From: Piezodorus guildinii
Lineage: Eukaryota; Arthropoda; Insecta; Hemiptera; Pentatomidae
Direction: 5' to 3'
Length of the DNA: 64,000 nucleotides
NCBI GenBank assembly: GCA_023052935.1
Contig: CM041292.1
Coordinates: 92,487,169 to 92,551,168 of the forward strand
Made by a program: the position numbers and the translations under genes. The first letter of the stretch is position 1. Each line of letters opens with the position of its first letter. The notes beneath the pieces are model-generated. The model saw nothing but the letters and a program-made list of their open reading frames with translations. It did not search any database and was not told where the DNA came from. This document shows positions 56,491 through 64,000 of the stretch, in pieces.

Positions 56491-56563
56491 ATCGTAACTA
56501 TGCTACTGGAGGGAAGTGATGAGGGTGCGTAAGACTAAAACAATCTGTCTACCTTTCAAAAAA

Positions 56564-57009
56564 TATCGTAGGTAGAAACAATCGGGAGTCAGTCGTTTTT
56601 GTTCATTATTATATATATATATTTTTTAATGCCTTAATTTTGCTGACTTTTTAGCTCAAACATGTGAGACATCATAGGAGCTACAAACTTCAGAACAAAA
56701 GAGATACATTTCAATATGATAATAAAAAAATTTGAATGTAATGACAATGATAAAATTTATAATAAAATAGAAAATATACCAATATACATAAATATTATAA
56801 ATTTTCTGTTTTATTTTAAATTTTATCATTGTCAAAGCATTTAAAATTTTTCATTACCATATTGTTATGTATTTCTTCTGTTCTGATGTTTGTAGCCGTA
56901 AAGATGGCTTACAAGTTTGAGCCGAAATGTCGGCAAAATTAAAATATAAAGAAAAACATAAAAAAACAAACAAAAAAAAAAACGACTGACTCCTATTTCT
57001 ACCTACGAT
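56564..57009. repeat. Large palindrome of Penelope-like terminal sequence
   Basis: Arms 56,564-56,783 and 56,796-57,009 are imperfect inverted copies. Paired blocks include TATCGTAGGTAGAAA, GGAGTCAGTCGTTTTT, GAGCTACAAACTTCAG with its GGCTACAAACATCAG partner, and AATGACAATGATAAAATTTA. About 12 bp separates the arms. Each arm carries the hammerhead-like region; the right one is better preserved. The outer parts match the Penelope-like fragment at 53,782-53,935. Confidence 0.8.
56895..56934 (+). ncRNA. Decayed hammerhead-ribozyme-like motif
   Basis: Order: GCC, GTAAAGA (CTGATGA position), T, GGCT-loop-AGCC, GAAAT, GTC, GGC. Stem I (GCC/GGC) and stem II (GGCT/AGCC) are intact and GTC is the usual cleavage triplet, but the first core box is mutated and GAAAT weakens stem III. 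Probably inactive. Its mirror at about 56,641-56,684 is more degenerate. Confidence 0.45.
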
Positions 57010-57940
57010 AATTTCAACAGCCGACTATACAACCTAAATATAGTTTAAAGAAATATGGTTATAAGTTAGTAATAAAAATGTATACTTTGTTGTAGGTTGT
57101 AATGTTTGTTCTTAATTATGGTGGGATTCATTGGGTGAAAGCAAGACAGTTATTATTTTTTTTTTTTCTATCCTGTGACGATCTGGTGTTTAGTGACCGC
57201 TGCCTATTGTGCGTTTATATTATAGTCTCTCGCGTGTGCTGACTGGTTCAAGCATTGTCGGAAATCGCTATTTTGTCAGAATTCGGAAGATGTTTTGGCA
57301 GAGATGGAAACAGCAGCCCCACGGAAGGAAAAGCTCGTCGCTTATAATACAGAAAACATTATTTTCATCTTTCTTTTCGCAATAATATAATCTTTTATTA
57401 CGTTTAACAATTATTATTTATTTTATTTAGCTACTACTCAAATCAACAGAAATATTCACCGGATCATACTGACGAACGGGTGCAGGCTGCAATTGCGCTT
57501 TCGCCGCTTATTCCAGCAATCGTGAAATGTGATTACGATCTCTCTACTCATTTAGGTTTTGGGGGATAACAGAGGATGTAATTTTTAATCTGAGAGGATA
57601 CGTTACAGGAACAACTAATATATCAAGGTTTCGTTACTAACTGTTCTTTAGTAATGATATATAGAACCATTTGAACTGTCCTCTACGTTAGACCGTGGCT
57701 CCTCGGTGACAATCCTTAGCTATATATAGAGCTTGCTCCGGATGGTAAAAATTTACCCCTCACCCCCGCTTCAAGTCTAATTCTGGACTATTTAAAAATG
57801 ATTCTAAGGGTGTCCCGTGGTCCTACGTCCGTCCCCTGCTCTGGGAAGAAAGTACAGATGATCATTTACAAAAATATATTTTCTAGCAGTTCCAGCAGAG
57901 AAACTATACATTAAATAAACTGTAAACATTTTAATTTGTT
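57010..57940. other. Noncoding DNA with low-copy patches
   Basis: Patches of balanced composition at 57,160-57,330, 57,440-57,560 and 57,660-57,860 alternate with A+T-rich sequence. No gene recognised. Confidence 0.35.
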
Positions 57941-57941
57941 T

Positions 57942-59196
57942 TTCTTTTTTTTTCTTAGCTCCTCATTTTCTCTTCTAAAAGCTCCTGCAATGCTGGTAAG
58001 TTCTCCTTTTTCTGTAATCGTATATTTTAAGGAGTTGCTACTCTTTCACGTAACTTCTGGAGAGTAATAACATTATGAATAATAATTCAGGTGTGGGGCT
58101 CACCTTCTAGTTTGTTCCGGCCTTACAACTAAAACTTAAACTAATTTATTTATTTGTTGAGTTTCTGCCATCGCTGAGGTATTCCTGGGGGTTTCAATTG
58201 ATTAAATATAGGGTTATTTGTTACAACTTTTGTTGATTCGAAAAACTTTAAATTCCTCTCACTCATAATTTTTTTAATTGTTGGTATTTTCATCTCTTCA
58301 TGTAATTTATTTGTTTTTACTCTTTGGAATATCGCCCCTTTTGCGATTCTTCTTAGAATGCAGTTTTGAAATGCCTGGACATTCTTTTCCGTTGATTTCG
58401 CCACGTGTGGAAAAAGTTGTGAGCCATACAACAGTGAAGGACGAAGAATTGTTTTGTATATCATCGCTTTTAGTCGGAGAGATAACCTTGGAAATGAAAT
58501 CAAATGGTTAAGCCTAAACATTTTTCGCCTTACAGATTTAATTTTTTTAGAAAAGTGGACTGAAAATTTTAAGTGTCTGTCGAATGTGATTCCAAAATAT
58601 ACAATATTTTTAGACAGTTTAATTTGGCAATTCTTGAGATTATATCCTGAAGGAAGTTTTTTCTTACCTTTCTAGAAAGAATTAACAATAGCCTTTGTTT
58701 TATCAGGATTAATTTCTATGTTAAGCCACTTTAGCTCTAAAGCTATTTTTTGACAGGCATTTTGGGACTGTTTGAGAGCCGTACTGGCATTGGAGCTGCT
58801 GCTCGTGACTGCAATATCGTCGGCAAAAGCTGATACAGTGGCTTTCTCGTACTTCCTTCCAACGATGCTAGAAGTGTAAATGGAGAACAATATAGGAGAC
58901 AGCACTGCTCCTTGTGGAACACCACATGTAAGTGGTACCGAACTGGAGAGCTCTTCCGTAACTTTTACAGCTAAGTAGCGATTGCTCAAAAACGATTTAA
59001 TGACCGAATACAGTTGTTCCGGACACTCCAGTTCAATCAGTTTTTGGCAGAGGATTTCGTGAGTCACAGAGTCAAAAGCTTTAGAACAGTCGAAGGCTAT
59101 CATACCAGTTGCCTTGTTCGAGTTTAAGTTCCTGGTCACCTCATTGTGAAGTTTGACCAAAATATGTTCTGTGCTCAATTTTATTTTTACATTCAA
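57942..59196 (-). pseudogene. Jockey-group LINE reverse transcriptase, 5'-truncated, one nonsense codon
   Basis: A single reading frame runs from about 59,196 to the stop at 58,150, broken once by TAG (58,672-58,674). It begins at STEHILVKLHNEVTRNLN and keeps FDCSKAFDSVTHEIL (first catalytic Asp), CGVPQGAVLSPILFSIYTS, SAFADDIAV (catalytic Asp pair), LEINPDKT-like INPDKTKAIV, FGITFDRHLKF and LLYGSQLFPHVAKS. The thumb and C-terminus follow. The endonuclease and the first reverse transcriptase blocks are missing, cut at about 59,180 where R1 copy M begins. A 200-bp 3' region ends in an A-rich tract near 57,945. It differs from Jockey-A, B and C. Only one stop means recent decay. Confidence 0.85.
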
Positions 59197-59745
59197 TTAC
59201 CTATGTATAAAATATATAGTATGTGAAAGTATTGCGATCTTGAAATTTCTTTGAATTCTAGTTTTCGACGGAAGTACACGTTTTAGGGTCCTCTGAGTCC
59301 AAATTACCAAGTCCCTCAAAATAAAGTGTGTGTATGTGGGTCTGTGTGGCCGCGTGTGTGTGGTATGTGTAGCGCAAAAGTCGAACGAAAATAAAATTTC
59401 ATATTTAAGACAACTATACGTCCGAGCAACTTTTCTTCAAAATGAGCTAACCACAAGAGCCGCATTATACTATGCATTTTGCAGCTTTTTATGATTTTCT
59501 CAAAAACGGCTCTAACGATATTGATTAAACTTTGATGTAAAACTGGGCTTTAATGTCATGTAGATTTTATTCTGATTGAAATATTCTGATAGGGCTTATA
59601 TGTCGATATTTTAAATGTTCTTCCCCTCAAGTACCTTTAATTTTGTACATTCAAAAAGGTTAACCATATCATGTTCATGGCATTGATGAAGAATGGCTAG
59701 ATATACAATTTGGTTGAATTTGATGACCAAATATAATTATATATT
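59190..59745 (+). repeat. R1 repeat copy M, 3'-truncated
   Basis: Begins with a hairpin-like ACATTCAATTACC / GTATGTGAAAGT, then TATTGCGATCTTGAAATTTC, GGGTCCTCTGAGTCCAAAT and a GT-rich tract. AAAACGGCTCTAACGAT and CCCCTCAAGTACCTTTAAT follow. It ends near GATGACCAAATATA. The 3' third is absent. It abuts the truncated reverse transcriptase. Confidence 0.75.
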
Positions 59746-60587
59746 ATGTCAATTTAGTTATTTATTTTCTTACAAATAAATTAAGTATCCACTTAATTGA
59801 GTGCTCATTTGACTGCACCCGGAACTAACTTCTTCCTTATATTAACACACAGTCAACCATTCTTACTTAACTAAAATTAACATAAGTCTTTAAAATAATT
59901 GTTTACGTCTAAACAATTAACTTTTTTCTAGATTTCTTACATTAAGGTGAAAAGGCCTTCAAATACAATTGTTCTTCTTGCTACTCCATTACTTTTTGAT
60001 TTAATTGAATTGAGTTAATTATATATTTCTTATTATTATTCCTAGTATTTTCGTAATTAGTAGATATTATTTTTGGTTATAGAGTAAAATGAAGTAGTTT
60101 CAATAGTATCAACAACATTATAGATATTCATACTTGAAATTATTCATTTTTTTACCATTTTATTTAAACGATTCTTCATCAACCAATCCGTTGCTGGTAC
60201 CATGTATGTAAAGGTGGAATTTCTTGATAGTTAACCAAATACGAGTAACTTAAAATAAACAACGATAATGAAAAATGTTCAATGTTTTTAGGATTATTGA
60301 ACGGGTTTTATGTTGTAGTTAGTTGTTTTTTTCACTTCTCAAGGTGAATCTCGAAGTAACGGATCAGGTATACAATAAAAAACAGGTCAATTTAAAAATA
60401 AAATAAAATAAAAACATAGAAAATTACTTAGAACTGACTTAGACATTTCCGCTTGTACAAAATTAGAAATAAAAACTTCATAGTGACTTCATCATTGCTT
60501 ATATAAAAAAAAAAAAAAACACTGATTAAATTATTTTCGTATTACATACTTTAATTAGCTTTTTGGTATTGTTTAAATTTTTTATTA
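59746..60587. other. A+T-rich noncoding DNA
   Basis: Nothing recognised on either strand. Confidence 0.45.
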
Positions 60588-60599
60588 ATATATGACAGA

Positions 60600-61082
60600 C
60601 ATCAAACGCATTCAATTCTTTCAATCCAAAGTCCTTCGAATAATGCTCCTTATTATGTCACCAACCACACTTTACATTACGACCTTAATATTCCATTTAT
60701 TTTAGACCTTGTACCATCAAAATTCTCCGAATTCCATCAGAACCTTATCCATCACCCCAATCCGCTAGCCCAATCCCTCCAGCTCCACACACCCTTACCG
60801 TCCCCTGAGAAGGTTGAAACGCAGTAGCCTCGAGACCTCTTGTAAACATGTATATTCGAGTTCTAGCATTGGTTAGATTCTCCACTCACGTGCTTGAGAA
60901 TTGCTTATAGGTATGAGTGACTTTTGTACATATTCTTATTGTATATGTGTATATTGTATCATTATTTCATATTGATTGTTTTGCATATATTTTACTTGAT
61001 AACTATTTTAAATGTCCTAATTAGAACATATTGTAATATTACTCAATAAAAATTGATTTTCGAAATAATAAAATAAAAAAAT
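60600..61082 (+). pseudogene. Jockey-A-related 3' fragment with imperfect 12-bp target-site duplication
   Basis: Aligns with the end of Jockey-A ORF2 (IKRIQFFQSKVLR-like, APYYVTNHTLHYDL, NLIHHPNPLAQSL, ending RGLETSC-like with frame breaks) and its 3' UTR to AATAAAAATTGATTTTC and an A-rich tail. Flanking repeats ATATATGACAGA (60,588-60,599) and ATATATAACAGA (61,083-61,094) differ at one base. A small deletion after KVLR shifts the frame. No catalytic part. Confidence 0.75.
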
Positions 61083-61139
61083 ATATATAACAGATTCGTA
61101 ACTAATTTAGTTTGTAAGAGTTAAACAATCTTGAAATTA

Positions 61140-61370
61140 GGGTACCTGTGGTGTAGTACCAGTCTTCTATGCGCAAGGGCTCAAATCTTGTAGGTGGCCC
61201 TAAGATTTCTTAATGGGATTAATCCTTGGTTATTCCGACATTCAGAGAGGAAGTAAAAAGATGGTCCGGAGCCTGTGCGATGTCAGGTAATTTTAAAGAT
61301 TCCTATCCCAATTATACTTGGATGGGCAAAATTTAGGAACCTCGTCCAGTCCAATAATAGCCCATTTGAT
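61140..61370 (+). mobile_element. SINE1 copy, diverged
   Basis: Head with TACCTGTGGTGTAGTACC and B-box-like GGCTCAAATCT, body with GGAGCCTGTGCGATGTCAGG and GGATGGGCAAAATTTAGGA. The usual 3' tail is degraded. Confidence 0.7.
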
Positions 61371-63013
61371 AACAATTAATTGTATATTTTATCGATGTTT
61401 TGATAAACTCTACAACTGATTAATTCTGGTTGTAGATTTGTTTACTACATAATTTTGAAAGTTGACATTTTTCTTTGAGACCTCTCTAGTTGCTTGAAAA
61501 AGAAAAAAATTGCTGTGCCAGAATAATCTAAAAAGAGATTATTTTATTTTCCGAAACAATGTGCTTCAGGAAACCTAGTTGACTACATTCAAGGTCTCAT
61601 GCTTTTAATAACATTTAAAAAGATTATTCTTGCCAATCTCCGGCCTCTTATCCATTCATTTATACAGTAAGATATTTGGGACTCCCTACATACACCATGT
61701 TTTTATGCATAACATGAAGGAAGAAGCAAACTTAAAGTATCGATGTAAAGCGTGAAATCACTCCTTACATCGCAATCTGTCCCTCGGATGATCTAGTACT
61801 TTCTATAATAGCGCAGTGACCATTACCGCAAAGGATAGCAGCGCTGTGCCTCCAATTATAGAGCCGTAGTTCATCCGGATGGCACTGCCATAAACTGTCC
61901 TGGAGCGCATCTCCAAGATCGGTTATAAATTCTGATTTATGACTTCAGCTTTAAATGGTCTATAAGCGTTTTCTGCATGTTTTGAATAGCATCCTCATAG
62001 AAAATGCAACTCGGTGCAGAAATCATTTCTAATTGAGTGTCGAATATAAAAGATTCAGAGTCCATTTCAATTCGTATTGGTTTTAATGGGGTATGTAATA
62101 TTAGAGGTCAGTAGTTCACAAAAAGTGGTCCACAGACGATGTCCTGGGACTCCGCAAAGTTTCATCGGAAAATTGCATTACATTTTCTTATTAATAATAT
62201 TTGTGAAGCATTGAATTTCAATCGTACATGCTTTAGGTGATGTAATGGCTAGTGATTACTGGCGTGTGACTACTACTGCAGAACCACTACCTTAAAACTG
62301 TTGGTTTTCTAATATTTCGAAAATAATAAATCGAAATACAGAATAAAGTTTAAAAAATCCCAGGATTGTTTGAAGATAGAAACCAACAAGGCTTTACCAT
62401 TCACAAATCCAACCATTCACAAATCCAACTAAATGTGCTCCATTATATTGCTCAGCATATTTCAGCGTTTTTATTATATTACAAGTTACATACATATTAT
62501 ATTACATCGTTTATATTATAGGTTTAAATTATAGGGATATAGGTTTATTATGCAAATATCTTAGTATTAGATAGGAAGTAAAGCACTTATTTTTTAATAT
62601 TTCATAATTATAGGGTTTAAATAAAGTACTAGTGTACCAATTTCCGCTATATTTAGTTCACCAACTAACATATACTCCAAGTAATGTATCACTACTGGTT
62701 AAAAGCTAAAGGGTACATACAGCCTGATTATTGTGGAAAATCTACCCCTGAGCCTTGTTTGGCTCTCACTTGGGTATCGATTTGGTGTCGAATAAAAACA
62801 ATAAATCTAAATTTTTAGCTCTTAAACTCAAATGGTTTTCGACATTAAAAAAAAAAAAAAATCTTTTTTCATCGATTTTACTATTTTTTTATCGTAAAAT
62901 TCGAATTTAATTAATTATTTATTAATTATTAATCGATATTATTATAATTAATTATTAATCGATACACTGCCTTTCATTCCAAACTACCAGCCCAAAAAAT
63001 TTTACAAGTTACA
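61371..63013. other. Noncoding DNA with a low-copy island
   Basis: The segment 61,630-61,990 has balanced composition and no match elsewhere in the window, but no coding frame of note. The rest is A+T-rich. Confidence 0.4.
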
Positions 63014-63205
63014 AAAAAATCCTTAGTTACGCCGTCCTTCGGAGGAGACGTTTACAGGTGGTTCCGAGCCTGTGCGATGTCAGGTAGTCGTTAAAGATCC
63101 CTATCCTAATAAAACCTGGATAGGCAAAATTTAGGACTCCCATTGTAGCATCGTCCGATTAGCCACAGTTGCATAAAGTGACGTTAAATAAATAAATAAT
63201 AATAA
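63014..63205 (+). mobile_element. SINE1 copy, head missing
   Basis: Begins at AAAAAATCCTTAGTTACGCC, continues with GAGCCTGTGCGATGTCAGG and CCCATTGTAGCATCGTCCG, and ends GTGACGTTAAATAAATAAAT plus (AAT)n. The tRNA-like head with the pol III promoter is absent (5' truncation). Confidence 0.85.
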
Positions 63206-64000
63206 TAATTATTGTTAGGTTAACTTAAGAAACGAAATTAAAACTCTCAAAAAGGCCAAAAAAATCTTTCTTCCGCTGATAATCAATTTTTCGTTTAAGA
63301 ATCTTGAGTTTTTTTTTTTTTGTTTGTTTTTTTAGTTATAAAAATCATTTGTTTAAAGCTAAAAATTTAAGTAAATTATTTTTATTTGACACCAAATCGA
63401 ACCCCTAAGTTCGAGTCAAAAATGCTAAAAGATTTCCCATATTAACCCGGTTACACTTGTTATCTATTTATAGTTTTCATAAGTATTTAGCTTAGACACC
63501 TTGAATGGTACGCATTCAAAAGAAGATGGAAGCACTTGACACCCCGGTAGTGTGATTGACCAACTTGTGAATAAAACAGAGCAGTGCTCTAAAAAGGTAT
63601 GAGGAACTATTTATCGCTGGTCCTTTGAGGAGCGTTTCGCCAGAGACTACGTGGGCAGATATACGAGCGGGAGATAGCCAGGCTAAATAAATAAATAGAT
63701 AGCCAAGATAGGGACGAGTACCGATCTTAGACGGAGCCGTATTACCCTCTTACATGTAAACTGCCTTGAGGCTGGTGGCACTAATATGCAGATGCGGCGG
63801 CCTCTCTTTATGTCGGCACCGAACCCTAGGCCCTATTCTATTCTTTAGCCCACTTATCTTTTTTATTTACATCTCTTCTCTTTTACTGTTTATTCTCATT
63901 TGAACAGGAGGCACCTTTCTCTTTCGGCGTTTCTTTCCCTTGGATCTAGGACTCGGGTTGATACTATTGGCAAGTTAATAGTGTCGTATTTTTTTCATTA
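63206..64000. other. Noncoding DNA
   Basis: A+T-rich to about 63,470, then of balanced composition. No recognised reading frame or repeat. The window end may cut into a host locus. Confidence 0.35.

Overview
This is a eukaryotic, very A+T-rich window with no prokaryotic gene organisation. Its transposon content (Jockey-clade non-LTR elements, a Mos1-like mariner, hAT, Penelope-like remnants, tRNA-derived SINEs, a Helentron/HINE-like repeat) suggests an arthropod, most likely an insect. I cannot name the species from sequence alone. I found no complete host gene. The only intact protein-coding sequence is the two-ORF Jockey-clade element on the minus strand at 12,255-15,935.

Region by region. 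1-4.7 kb holds fragments of Jockey-B and of a CR1/L2-like reverse transcriptase, one copy each of two SINE families, and a degenerate Jockey-A tail. 4.9-8.4 kb holds a copy of the abundant ~0.9 kb repeat (R1) interrupted by a SINE, then two copies of a second repeat (R2) lying tail to tail as a large inverted repeat. 10.4 kb has a small MITE with 15-bp perfect terminal inverted repeats. 12.3-17.6 kb has the near-intact Jockey-A element (10-bp target-site duplication) and a decayed Jockey-B copy (11-bp duplication). 19-25 kb alternates R1, R2, Jockey-B and SINE2. 26-38 kb contains several G+C-rich islands carrying RFX X-box-like palindromes, a hammerhead-ribozyme-like motif of Penelope type, an RTE-like remnant, an internally deleted mariner, a third Jockey fragment, and more R1 and Jockey-B. 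38-40 kb has a candidate small host exon and an RNase H-bearing LINE remnant. 40-53 kb is mostly A+T-rich noncoding DNA with more R1, R2 and SINE copies. 53-57 kb has Penelope-like remnants (one pair forming a ~446-bp palindrome) and a 974-bp non-autonomous hAT element with an 8-bp duplication. 58-61 kb has another reverse transcriptase pseudogene and a Jockey-A tail; two more SINE copies follow to 63.2 kb.

The elements interact by nesting. SINE1, Jockey-A and Jockey-B copies sit inside R1 copies, so R1 spread first and the retroelements later. SINE1 presumably depends on a LINE reverse transcriptase in trans, and R1, the MITE and the deleted hAT and mariner would need enzymes encoded elsewhere. 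Between the mobile elements are short G+C-rich islands with transcription-factor-like motifs (RFX, CRE and CTCF type). These are the best candidates for host regulatory DNA, but that is inference from motif appearance.
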